Positions 15,997 through 22,944 of a stretch of DNA of 28,196 nucleotides are shown here, in pieces; position 1 is the first letter of the stretch, and each line of letters opens with the position of its first letter. The notes below the pieces were generated by a model. The model saw only the letters and a program-made list of their open reading frames with translations, did no database searches and was not told the DNA's origin. Source of the stretch: a bacterium (GTDB lineage Bacteria > Planctomycetota > J058 > JAJDCP01); NCBI GenBank assembly GCA_030428695.1, contig JAUIEM010000079.1:1-28196 (forward strand). Direction: 5' to 3'. Position numbers and translations under genes: made by a program.

Positions 15997-16689
15997 TCAG
16001 CTCCCCGCGGTCCGCGGCTCTGCCCGGCGCACCCCCGCCAGGCAGCGGAAGGCGAGCCGGTGGATCGGCTTGCCCGCGGCCCGGTACTTGACCTCGTAGT
16101 TCGTCGGCTCGTAGGCGTCCCAGCCGCCGTCGCAGGGCTCCCAGGTGGCGGTGCGTCCGGCGAAGGCCTCGCACATCCCCTGGAAGTAGCCCTCGTGGTC
16201 GGTCGCGAGGCGGAAGCGCGCGCCGTGGGCGACCCGCGTCTCGAGCTGCGCGAGGAAGGCGTCCTGGATCAGCCGCCGCTTGTGGTGGCGCTTCTTCGGC
16301 CAGGGGTCGGGGAAGAACACGTGCACCCCGGTCACCTTCCCGGGCTCGAGCCCATTGCCGAAGACCTCCGAGGCCTCCGCCCGCAGCAGCCGCAGGTTCC
16401 GGATCCCCCGCTTCGCCGCCCGCTCGGCCGCCAGCCGCACGTACGGCAGCGACAGCTCGATCCCCAGCCAGGCCTTGTCCGGCGCGGCCTGGGCCGCCGC
16501 GATCAGGGAGCGTCCCTTGCCGAAGCCGATCTCGACCTCGAAGTCGGGGGAGCCGGGGAACAGCGCCTCCCCGCGCACGTGCTCGGCGAGGCGCTCGCGC
16601 TCGACCGGCACGAGCTCGATGGGGCCGCCGTCAAAGGGGCGGGAGATGTAGATCTGACCGGCACCGGGCCGGGGGGCACAACGGCTCAT
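15997..16689 (-). CDS. trmB: tRNA (guanine-N7)-methyltransferase
   Basis: The protein has 230 residues, a normal TrmB length. It uses S-adenosylmethionine to make m7G46 in the variable loop of tRNAs, in the cytoplasm. Family motifs are clear: the SAM-binding EIGFGKG (53-59), GIELS (76-80), the hallmark FFPDPWPKKRHHKRR (125-139), LATDHEGY (161-168) and the C-terminal TNYEVKYRAAGKPIH block. The ATG at 16689 follows GAGGACGC, a modest ribosome-binding site, and there is no better upstream alternative. The YkgJ-family gene begins four bases after the stop. The upstream region has a GCGGGC/GCCCGC hairpin within the first 60 bases and then an inverted-repeat element. This is a conserved housekeeping gene and the assignment is secure. 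Confidence 0.95.
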   Translation of the reverse strand: MSRCAPRPGAGQIYISRPFDGGPIELVPVERERLAEHVRGEALFPGSPDFEVEIGFGKGRSLIAAAQAAPDKAWLGIELSLPYVRLAAERAAKRGIRNLRLLRAEASEVFGNGLEPGKVTGVHVFFPDPWPKKRHHKRRLIQDAFLAQLETRVAHGARFRLATDHEGYFQGMCEAFAGRTATWEPCDGGWDAYEPTNYEVKYRAAGKPIHRLAFRCLAGVRRAEPRTAGS

Positions 16690-16768
16690 CGCGTCCTCGG
16701 GGGCTGGCGGGCGGAGCCCGCGGATCCAGATCGGCGCGCGGAAGGGTGCTCCGGGCGCGCGGGAGGTC

Positions 16769-16928
16769 AGGCAGTGTCAGGCAACAAATCCTCGCTTTTC
16801 GGTGAAGCGAAAGTCGTCGATAGCAAGGAGCGAGAAGCTCGCAAACGGGCCGTATTCGGACAACGAGCGACGCAGCCAGCGGCGGCGAGGGCCAGCGAAA
16901 ACGAGGATCTGTCGCATGACACTGCTTA
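16769..16928. repeat. 160-bp element with about 33-bp terminal inverted repeats (MITE-like)
   Basis: The left arm 16769-16801 and right arm 16896-16928 pair over GCAGTGTCA.GC.ACA.ATCCTCG followed by TTTTCG, with three substitutions and one extra base. The interior holds a small hairpin, GCGAG-AAG-CTCGC (16830-16842). There is no transposase. No clear target-site duplication is visible. It sits between the divergent trmB and lysoplasmalogenase genes and ends 47 bp before the latter's start, so it may supply or disrupt their promoters. A non-autonomous transposable element or a REP-like structured repeat are both possible. Confidence 0.75.
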
Positions 16929-16975
16929 GTATAGGGAGATCGCTCGCCGCCTCAAGATTCGCTCCGGAGACCCCG

Positions 16976-17596
16976 ATGGGCCGACGCCTGCTCCTCCCCT
17001 TCAGCCTGCTCGCCGCGATCCTGTTCCTGGTCGGCCTCAGCGCCGACGTCCACATCCTTCGCCTCGTGACCAAGCCGGTCCCGGTCATCGCCCTGCTGCT
17101 CTGGCTGTGGCCCGCCCGCGGCCCCTACCGCCGCTGGGTGCTCGTCGGCCTGGTCTGCTCCCTGGCCGGCGACCTCCTGCTCGAGATCGACCGCGAGCGC
17201 CTGTTCGTCGCCGGCCTCGGCGCCTTCCTGCTCGGCCACCTCGGCTACACGACCGCCTACATCGCCCGCGAACGCCGCCTGCGCTTCCTCCGCGCCCTCC
17301 CCTTCGCCCTCTGGTGCGGGGGCCTGCTCGCCTGGCTATGGCCGGGCCTCGGCAAGATGGCCGCGCCGGTCACCGTCTACACCGCCGTGATCGGCACGAT
17401 GCTCTGGCGCGCCGCCGCCCTCCCCCAGGACCGGCTCGGCCGGCTGGCCCTGGGCGGGGCGGTGCTGTTCGCGCTGTCGGACTCCCTGATCGCGATCAAC
17501 AAGTTCGGCGAGCCGTTTCCGTACGCACGGCACGCGATCATCATCCTGTACTGGCTCGGACAGTGGGGGATCACGGCGGCGGCGAAGCGGGCTTGA
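16976..17596 (+). CDS. YhhN/TMEM86-family membrane protein (putative lysoplasmalogenase)
   Basis: The protein has 206 residues, the usual size for the family, and is almost entirely membrane-embedded with about seven or eight hydrophobic helices. The ATG at 16976 (MGRRLLLPFSLLAA) has a CCGGAG ribosome-binding site; earlier in-frame starts at 16802 and 16918 lie inside the inverted-repeat element and would add a non-hydrophobic leader. Family features include KPVPVIALLLW (about 39-49), GDLLLE (about 66-71), the LGHLGYTTAY segment (about 84-93), and ALSDSLIAINKF near the C-terminus; conserved acidic residues in the membrane are thought to form the active site. YhhN relatives hydrolyse the vinyl-ether bond of lysoplasmalogens, but few bacterial members have been tested. 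Whether this organism makes plasmalogens is unknown. Confidence 0.88.
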   Translation: MGRRLLLPFSLLAAILFLVGLSADVHILRLVTKPVPVIALLLWLWPARGPYRRWVLVGLVCSLAGDLLLEIDRERLFVAGLGAFLLGHLGYTTAYIARERRLRFLRALPFALWCGGLLAWLWPGLGKMAAPVTVYTAVIGTMLWRAAALPQDRLGRLALGGAVLFALSDSLIAINKFGEPFPYARHAIIILYWLGQWGITAAAKRA

Positions 17597-17744
17597 CTGT
17601 CGTGTCCCACCCTGACGGCGCTGCGGGTTCGGCTCGATCGGTAGGCTTCCCAAAACAGAATTTCTATACTGACCTCCGCACAGGTTTCTTTCCGTGGCTC
17701 GAAGAGACACGGAGCTCGAATCGAATAGACTACTGACGGACACT

Positions 17745-17916
17745 TGACCTCAGCTCAGCATGAGTTCTGTCCCGGTCCGACGGGCGGGGGTAAACCCCGC
17801 CCCTACATGGTCATCGAGCAGACGTAGAACAGACATGTAGGGGAGGGGTTCACCCCCTCCCGTCGTTCGTTCGGGAACCGACCTTGTCTCGCGGAACAGA
17901 ACTTATGCTGAGGTCA
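17745..17916. repeat. Nested inverted-repeat element containing two head-to-head hairpin units
   Basis: This lies in the 458-bp gene-free region 17597-18054. Outer arms are 17745-17773 and 17893-17916 (TGACCTCAGC..ATGAGTTCTGT against its near complement; the left arm has a duplicated TCAGC). Inside are two inverted copies of a 32-base unit, 17778-17809 and 17834-17865, differing at three positions. Each unit is itself a hairpin with an 8-bp stem: GGGCGGGG/CCCCGCCC and GGGAGGGG/CCCCTCCC. There is no ORF or target duplication. The rest of the gap (17597-17744) shows only a small CCGTG/CACGG hairpin and a repeated GCTCGAA. Confidence 0.8.
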
Positions 17917-17917
17917 G

Positions 17918-17983
17918 TAAGGAACCCAAGAAGCCAGGAAAAGAAAGAGGCCCTCTTCTTTTCCTGGCTTCTTGGGTTCCTTA
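17918..17983. repeat. Perfect 28-bp-stem palindrome (possible bidirectional terminator)
   Basis: Arms 17918-17945 and 17956-17983 are exact reverse complements with a 10-base centre that can also pair in part (GAGG/CCTC). One arm begins TAAGGAACCCAAGAAGCC. It directly abuts the nested element and lies 71 bp beyond the stop of the ABC ATPase gene, between convergent transcription units. It would be an extremely stable hairpin in RNA and a cruciform candidate in DNA. Confidence 0.9.
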
Positions 17984-18054
17984 TAGAAATTATCTCTTCA
18001 CTAACGAATAGAACCACACAAACAAGCCAAGACCTGCTCGCTGTAGTCCCCCCG

Positions 18055-18831
18055 CTACCGCCGCATCCCCAGCAACACCTCTTCCTTCACGCTCTCCCAG
18101 ATCGTGCTCTTCAACTCCGTATACCGCGGCGTGTTCTGCAGCTCCACCCCGCGCGGATGGGGCAGATCGTTGACCAGCTCGAGCTTGATCCTCCCCGGCC
18201 GGGCGGACATCACGACGATGCGGTCGGCGAGCAGCAGCGCCTCGTCGATCGAGTGGGTGATGAACAGCACGGTCTTGGCCTCCGCCCGCACGATCTTGAC
18301 CAGCTCGCCCTGCAGCACCTGGCGCGTCATCGCGTCGAGGGCGGCGAAGGGCTCGTCGCAGAGGAGGACCTCCGGGTCGTTGGCGAGGGTGCGGGCGAGG
18401 GCGACGCGCTGCTGCATGCCGCCGGAGAGCTGGGAGGGATAGTGGTCGCGGAAGTCGGCGATGTCGATCAGCCGCAGGAGGTCGTCGACGCGGGCCTTGA
18501 TCTGCTCCTGCGGGACGCCGCGCAGAGCCGGACCGAAGCCGATGTTGCGCTCGACGCTCAGCCACGGGAAGAGGGCGTACTTCTGGAAGACCATCCCGCA
18601 GCGCGGCTCGACGTCGCGGATCTCCTCGCCGTCGAGCAGCACGCGCCCGGAGCTCGGCCGCAGGAAGCCGGCGAACTGGTTGAGCAGCGTCGACTTGCCG
18701 CAGCCGGAGGGGCCGACGATGACCAGCAGCTCGCCCTGGGCGACCGACAGCGAGAGGGCTTCGACGGCGACGACGTCTCCGAAGCGCTGGCTGACCTTCT
18801 CGGCGATGAGGGTCGGGGGCTTCTCAGTCAT
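18055..18831 (-). CDS. ABC transporter ATP-binding protein, NitT/TauT (SsuB/TauB) type
   Basis: The protein has 258 residues. It is the cytoplasmic ATPase that powers the importer encoded by the two genes upstream. All ABC motifs are intact: Walker A GPSGCGKST (40-48), Q-loop Q83, signature LSGGMQQR (135-142), Walker B LLCDEP (156-161), D-loop ALDAMTR and the H-loop His in THSIDEA. The sequence after the Walker B, with VMSARPGRIK, is typical of the nitrate/sulfonate/taurine group. The ATG at 18831 lies within the end of the permease gene; the two frames overlap by 8 bases, pointing to coupled translation. The C-terminus is short, with no regulatory domain. The substrate is not predictable from the ATPase. 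A perfect hairpin 71 bp downstream may end the operon. Confidence 0.94.
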   Translation of the reverse strand: MTEKPPTLIAEKVSQRFGDVVAVEALSLSVAQGELLVIVGPSGCGKSTLLNQFAGFLRPSSGRVLLDGEEIRDVEPRCGMVFQKYALFPWLSVERNIGFGPALRGVPQEQIKARVDDLLRLIDIADFRDHYPSQLSGGMQQRVALARTLANDPEVLLCDEPFAALDAMTRQVLQGELVKIVRAEAKTVLFITHSIDEALLLADRIVVMSARPGRIKLELVNDLPHPRGVELQNTPRYTELKSTIWESVKEEVLLGMRR

Positions 18832-19768
18832 GGGGCCCCCGGTGGCGCCAGGGCAGGAGCCAGCGCTCGAGGCGCGACATCAGCGCGTCGAGCACGAGCA
18901 CGACGCCGCTGATGCAGACCATGCCGGCGAGGACGGCGCTGGTGTTGAAGACCTCCTTCGAGTTCCAGATCAGCGAGCCCAGGCCCTCGTTGGTGCCGAC
19001 GATCTCGGCGGAGATCACGCAGGTCCAGGCGATCGCGAGCACGACCTTCAAGCCGCTGAGGATGTTCGGGAGGGCCGCGGGCAGCAGCACCCGGGTGATC
19101 AGCTGGCGCTTGCTCGCGCCGAGGTTCTGGGCGGCGAGCAGCAACGCGGGGTCGACCTTCATCGTCGCCTCGAGGCTGTAGATCAGGGCGGCGGAGAAGC
19201 TGCCCATGAAGATGATCGCGAGCTTCTGCAGCTCGTCGACCCCGAACCAGATCACCATCAGCGGCACCCAGGAGATCGAAGGCAGGGGGCGCAGGAAGCT
19301 GACGATCGGGTTGATCAGCGCCCGGATGCGCGGGAACAGCGCCATCACCACGCCGAGCGGCACCGCGACCAGGGAGGCGATCAGGAAGCCGGCGACCACC
19401 CGCCACGAGCTCGCCAGGATGTGCTGGCCGAGGGTGATCGGGCGCGTGCGCGTGCGCTCCGTCAGCAGGCGCCAGGCCTCGGCGAAGGTGTTCTGGGGCG
19501 ACTCGAGGGCGCGCCGGTCGATCAGCGGATGGCTGACGGTCAGGGTGTCGTAGAGCTGCCGCCCCGGGACCCGCGTCACCGCGCTCTCCCCCGCGACCGG
19601 GTCGAAGTAGGCGAGCTCCTCGTACTCGACCTCCCGGGCGACGTGGCGGGTCTCGCTGCGCACGGGGATGCTGGTCAGCGCCCACCACAGGGCGAGGGTC
19701 GCGAGCACGCCGGCGCAGCCGAGCAGGAAGTTCGAGCGCCGGGGCAGGGTGCGGGGAAAGGCGAACAC
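18824..19768 (-). CDS. ABC transporter permease, NitT/TauT (SsuC/TauC) type
   Basis: The protein has 314 residues from the GTG at 19768, one base after the solute-binding-protein stop (TAG-C-GTG). No strong ribosome-binding site is seen, so re-initiation is likely. Upstream in-frame codons lie inside the preceding gene and encode an Arg/Pro-rich shadow. Hydrophobic segments begin at about 14-32 and continue from about 124. The cytoplasmic coupling motif is the LGASKRQLITRVLLPAALPN region in the C-terminal half. Between the first membrane segment and the domain core lies an extra polar stretch of about 75 residues (35-110), much longer than the short loop common in this family. SWVPLMVIWFGV and EIVGTNEGLGSLIW are typical family sequences. 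It forms the membrane pore, presumably as a homodimer. Confidence 0.9.
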   Translation of the reverse strand: MFAFPRTLPRRSNFLLGCAGVLATLALWWALTSIPVRSETRHVAREVEYEELAYFDPVAGESAVTRVPGRQLYDTLTVSHPLIDRRALESPQNTFAEAWRLLTERTRTRPITLGQHILASSWRVVAGFLIASLVAVPLGVVMALFPRIRALINPIVSFLRPLPSISWVPLMVIWFGVDELQKLAIIFMGSFSAALIYSLEATMKVDPALLLAAQNLGASKRQLITRVLLPAALPNILSGLKVVLAIAWTCVISAEIVGTNEGLGSLIWNSKEVFNTSAVLAGMVCISGVVLVLDALMSRLERWLLPWRHRGPHD

Positions 19769-19769
19769 G

Positions 19770-20801
19770 CTACTGGTACAGCGCCGGCCAGGTCCACAGC
19801 GCGGGCTCGGGCACGGTCTCGACCAGGCCGATCTTCTGCAACGTCGCGGCGGCGACCGGCGCCTGGCCGAGCAGCCGGGCCTCACTCATCGTCAGGCGCT
19901 GTGCCTCGAAGTCGAGCCAGGTGAAGTTCTTCAGGGCGGTCTCTACCGCCTCGCGGGAGGTGCTGCCGGCGACGCGCTCGGCGACGATCTCGAGCAGCGC
20001 GGCGGGGTGCGCCTCGCACCAGGCGACGGCCTCGAAGTAGGCGCGGAAGAAGCGGCGGGCGCGGTCGGGGTCTTCGTCGACCCAGGTCTTGCTCGCGCAG
20101 ATCACGTCCGGCCCGGTCATCGTCTGGAACTGCTGGTAGATCGTCGTGTCGCGGTCGGTGCCGAGGACGACGGCGTCGGGCAGGGCGCGCAGCTGCGAGT
20201 AGTACGGCTCCCAGATCGCCCCGGCGGCGGCGTCGCCTTCCGCGACCAGGGTGATCACGTTCTCGTTGTCCGCATGGGTGATCGTCACGTCGGTCGCGAT
20301 GTCGAGGCCGGCCTGCTCGAGCAGCGCCGCGACGGTGACGTGCACCGAGCTGCGAGCGCTGAGGGCGATGGTCTTGCCTTTCAGCCCGGCGACCGACGAG
20401 ACGCCGACGGCGACCAGCCCCTCGTTGCCCGGGGCGTTGTTCTGGCTGCCGATCCAGTAGAAGTTGCGGCGCTCGTCGGCCATCGCCATCAGCATCGCGA
20501 CCTCGCCGAGGCTCGAGAACTGGGCCTGGTTGCCCTCGAGGGCGTTGACCCGCTCGGAGCTTCCGCCGAAGCTCTTGTCGACGACGTGGAAGCCCGCCTT
20601 CTCGAAGATCCCGTGCTTGATGCCGACCCAGACCGGGGCGTGGCCGTACCAGTTCGAGCCGGCGTAGTGGACCGTGGCGAGAGCGGTGCTGTCGCCGCCG
20701 TCGCCGCTCGGCGAGGCGTCTCCACAACCGAGCAGGAGGGCGGCGAGAAGGCAGGGGATGAGGGAGCGCAAGGGAACCCCCGGAGCGTCACGTCGGGCCA
20801 C
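19770..20801 (-). CDS. ABC transporter substrate-binding lipoprotein, NitT/TauT type
   Basis: The protein has 343 residues if the GTG at 20801 is used; this start has GGGAG eight bases upstream and gives a 25-residue lipoprotein signal ending LLLG-C26. A TTG at 20771 is an alternative that keeps the same lipobox, whereas the ATG at 20924 would put a long basic stretch before it and overlap the divergent gene. The mature protein begins with a Ser/Gly/Asp-rich tether, then SNWYGHAPVWVGIKHGIFEKAGF, the signature start of NMT1/TauA-like binding proteins, with LEGNQAQFSS and GLKGKTIALS further on. Substrates in this family include nitrate, taurine, alkanesulfonates and pyrimidine precursors; none can be chosen. 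It would be anchored at the periplasmic face. First gene of the three-gene operon. Its upstream TTGCTATTC may be an extended -10. Confidence 0.9.
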   Translation of the reverse strand: MARRDAPGVPLRSLIPCLLAALLLGCGDASPSGDGGDSTALATVHYAGSNWYGHAPVWVGIKHGIFEKAGFHVVDKSFGGSSERVNALEGNQAQFSSLGEVAMLMAMADERRNFYWIGSQNNAPGNEGLVAVGVSSVAGLKGKTIALSARSSVHVTVAALLEQAGLDIATDVTITHADNENVITLVAEGDAAAGAIWEPYYSQLRALPDAVVLGTDRDTTIYQQFQTMTGPDVICASKTWVDEDPDRARRFFRAYFEAVAWCEAHPAALLEIVAERVAGSTSREAVETALKNFTWLDFEAQRLTMSEARLLGQAPVAAATLQKIGLVETVPEPALWTWPALYQ

Positions 20802-20880
20802 TGTATCAGCTCCCGTGGCCGAATAGCAAACGCCGTACGGACGTCGGCGGGGGCGGCGTCGGCCCTTCCCCGGGAGCGTC

Positions 20881-20894
20881 CGCTGTGCTATAGG
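20881..20894 (+). promoter_or_regulatory. Probable extended -10 promoter of the secreted-protein gene
   Basis: CGCTGTGCTATAGG contains TGC plus TATAGG and ends 28 bases before the ATG at 20923, giving a short leader. The CGYTGTGCTAY core is shared with sites at 9831 and, on the minus strand, 22783. The -35 region (TTCCCC) matches poorly. Confidence 0.5.
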
Positions 20895-20922
20895 ACCGAC
20901 GAAACAAACCAGGAGACACGAC

Positions 20923-21798
20923 ATGCCGCGAGCCCTCCTTCTCAGCCTGTGCCTGGGTCTCTGCGCCCTCGCCCAGGAGACCGCGACCCTGCGCTACAAC
21001 TTCCAGCCCGGCAGCGAGCTGCGCGTCGAGCAGAGCCAGACCACCACGCAGAGCCAGAGCCTGCAGGGAGAGACCTACGAGAGCGAGCTCTCCCAGACCT
21101 CGACCCTCCTCTGGCAGGTCCGGGAGGTCGCCGAGGACGGCACGGCGGCGCTGAGCCAGACCATCGAGCGCATCGTCGCCGAGGGCACGTCGGTCTACGG
21201 CGACGAGCGGTACGACTCGGCCGATCCGGAGTCCACCCCCGGGCTGATGACCGAGAGCCTCGCGGCGACCGCCGGGCTGGCGCTGGACTTCACCGTCGGC
21301 GCGCGCGGCGCGCTGACGATCACCGGCGGCCTGGACAAGGCGCGCGAAGCGCTCGAAGGCTCGTCCGAGGCGCTCGCCAGCCAGCTCGAGAGCATGATCG
21401 AGCGCTCGATCCCCGGGCTGCCCGAGGAGGCGATCGCGGTCGGGCACTCCTGGACGCGCGCGGACGACACGCCCCTGCCGGACATCGGCATCCTGACCCT
21501 GACGACCACCTACACCTTCGAGGGCGTGGAGGAGGTCCACGGCCGGACCTGCTGGAAGCTCGGCATCGCGCTCGGCGCGTCGGTGGAGAACACCCCCGGC
21601 GGCGCCGCAACCGCGGGCGTGACGTTGCATCGAGGCGAAGGCCTGGTGTGGATCGACGTCGCCGAGGGCTTCCCGATCGCGGGCAGCTCGACGACGGACA
21701 TGGAGATGACGATCACGATCAAGGCGACCACGGGCGCCAAGGTGATGACCACGCGCAACCTCACCGTCGGCAGCGCACGCCCCGTCGACACCGACTGA
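20923..21798 (+). CDS. Secreted protein of unknown function (DUF6263-like)
   Basis: The protein has 291 residues. The ATG at 20923 has CAGGAG nine bases upstream. A signal peptide covers residues 1-17 (MPRALLLSLCLGLCALA), with probable cleavage before QET. The mature part starts TATLRYNFQPGSELRVEQSQ, the kind of strand seen in secreted proteins annotated DUF6263 and similar families, then continues as a beta-rich domain with few cysteines (only one in the mature part, in HGRTCWKL). A low-complexity stretch rich in Thr/Ser/Gln occupies 38-62. Near the C-terminus, VWIDVAEGFPIAGSSTTDMEM resembles the end of lipid-binding or outer-surface beta-barrel-like folds, but I cannot name one. It is monocistronic, divergent from the ABC operon and convergent with the TPR gene, with 13 bp between stops. 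The family call is tentative. Confidence 0.8.
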   Translation: MPRALLLSLCLGLCALAQETATLRYNFQPGSELRVEQSQTTTQSQSLQGETYESELSQTSTLLWQVREVAEDGTAALSQTIERIVAEGTSVYGDERYDSADPESTPGLMTESLAATAGLALDFTVGARGALTITGGLDKAREALEGSSEALASQLESMIERSIPGLPEEAIAVGHSWTRADDTPLPDIGILTLTTTYTFEGVEEVHGRTCWKLGIALGASVENTPGGAATAGVTLHRGEGLVWIDVAEGFPIAGSSTTDMEMTITIKATTGAKVMTTRNLTVGSARPVDTD

Positions 21799-21811
21799 GC
21801 CGTTGAGGCGC

Positions 21812-22744
21812 TCAGGCCGCGACCGCGATCAGGTCTTCGAGCTGGTAGCGGCAGTTGACCGTGTGCGGGTGGTCGCTCCCGAGCCGCTCCTCGAAGATCG
21901 CGTAGGCTTCCTCGAACAGCGCCTCCGCCCGGGCGTTGAAGCCCTGCTCCGCGCGCACCGCCCCGAGGTTGTGCAGGGAGATCGCCAGCGACACGTGGTC
22001 CGGCCCGAAGGCGCGGCGCTTGCGCCGCACGCAGCGCCGGTACAGGCGCACCGCCTGCGGCCAGTCCTGACGCTCGGCGGCGAGGCTGGCGAGGGCGTGC
22101 AGGGTGATCGCGATCGCCCGCGTCGCCGGCTCCGGCTGGCGCTCGTGGATGTTCAGGGCGTGCGCGAAGCAGTCCTCGGCTTCCTCGAGCCGGCCCTGCC
22201 CCTGCAACAGCCCGCCGAGCGCGCAGATGTCCGCCGCCAGGCGCGGGTGCCGGCGCCCGTCCAGCCGCCGCCGCAGACGGATGCCGCGCCGCGCCAGACG
22301 CTCCCCGCACAGGGGGCGGCCGGCGGCGAGCTCGAGGCTCGCGAGGTTGTGGTAGACGTCGGCGGCGAGGTCGCTGGTCGACTCGTCCGCCCGGCGCAGG
22401 ATTCCGAGGGCCCGACGGTAGGCGGCGCGACCGGCGTCGAAGGCGCCGAGGCTCTTGCAGCACAGGCCGCGGGACAGGTGCAGCGGGGCGAGCTCGGTGC
22501 TCTCGGAGCCGTACAGGCCTTCGGCGAGGCCGAGGGCTTCGTCGGCGAAGGCGAGGGCATCGCTGTAGCGCCCCGAGAGGCGCAGGGCGTCGCTGGCCAT
22601 GGTCAACAGCTCGAGGCGCACCGAGGGCTCCCTCGCGGCGGGGTCGACGCCGGCGAGGGCGTCTTCCAGGACGTCGGCGGCGGCGGTGAAGTCGTCGCGC
22701 TCGAGCAGCTCTTCGGCTTCGGCGCGCAGCTCATGAACGTGCAT
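21812..22744 (-). CDS. Tetratricopeptide-repeat protein
   Basis: The protein has 310 residues, and there is no signal peptide, so it is probably cytoplasmic. The ATG at 22744 follows AGGAGGAG; longer upstream reading in this frame is Arg-rich and not conserved-looking. Five to seven TPR-like helical pairs run from about 5 to 300, with characteristic A-x-x-x-Y/L-x-x-A-L spacings: AAADVLEDALAG, SDALAFADEALGLAE, AGRAAYRRALGILR, EEAEDCFAHALNIHE, PQAVRLYRRCVRRKRR and ARAEALFEEAYAIFEE. The H-V-S/H-P-H-T pattern before each late helix (FGPDHVSLAISLHNLG, LGSDHPHTVNC) is typical of the TPR_12/kinesin-light-chain subtype. These repeats bind other proteins, so it is a scaffold rather than an enzyme. Its promoter region holds a dyad and tandem 9-mers that suggest regulation. 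Confidence 0.88.
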   Translation of the reverse strand: MHVHELRAEAEELLERDDFTAAADVLEDALAGVDPAAREPSVRLELLTMASDALRLSGRYSDALAFADEALGLAEGLYGSESTELAPLHLSRGLCCKSLGAFDAGRAAYRRALGILRRADESTSDLAADVYHNLASLELAAGRPLCGERLARRGIRLRRRLDGRRHPRLAADICALGGLLQGQGRLEEAEDCFAHALNIHERQPEPATRAIAITLHALASLAAERQDWPQAVRLYRRCVRRKRRAFGPDHVSLAISLHNLGAVRAEQGFNARAEALFEEAYAIFEERLGSDHPHTVNCRYQLEDLIAVAA

Positions 22745-22771
22745 CGTGTGTCTCCTCCTGTTGAGAGGAGA

Positions 22772-22790
22772 GGTAGCACAGCGTGTGCCA
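22772..22790 (-). promoter_or_regulatory. Promoter of the TPR gene: extended -10 or sigma-54-like
   Basis: On the minus strand TGGCACACGCTGTGCT (22790-22775) fits the sigma-54 pattern, with GG and GC ten bases apart and two departures from consensus. It overlaps CGCTGTGCTACC, the extended -10-like motif shared with two other genes, and the exact dyad GCACA-GCG-TGTGC (22776-22788). The site lies 28 bases before the start. Only one of these readings may be right. Confidence 0.45.
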
Positions 22791-22830
22791 GAGTTGCATC
22801 GCCCAGCGGGCGGACCGGGGCGCGGCCTGC

Positions 22831-22872
22831 TTCCCGGAATTCCAGGAAGTTCCCGGAATATCGGGAGAACGC
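22831..22872. repeat. Tandem TTCCCGGAA boxes upstream of the TPR gene
   Basis: The 9-mer TTCCCGGAA occurs at 22831-22839 and 22850-22858, 19 bases apart. The first box runs into CGGAATTCC and the second into CCCG-GAATAT-CGGG. It lies about 40-80 bp upstream of the candidate promoter, a position suited to activator binding. No protein is known to bind it. Confidence 0.5.
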
Positions 22873-22944
22873 GTCTGAAAGCCCAGGTTTCGCCCCGCGC
22901 GCTTCGCCGTCCATGGCTGGTGGAGGGTCCGCGCTTCTGGTCAG

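Noticed and set aside
16777..17088. A 103-codon minus-strand ORF in the inverted-repeat element
   Set aside because: It is antisense to the lysoplasmalogenase gene in its first part and otherwise formed by repeat sequence; no ribosome-binding site or domain is seen.
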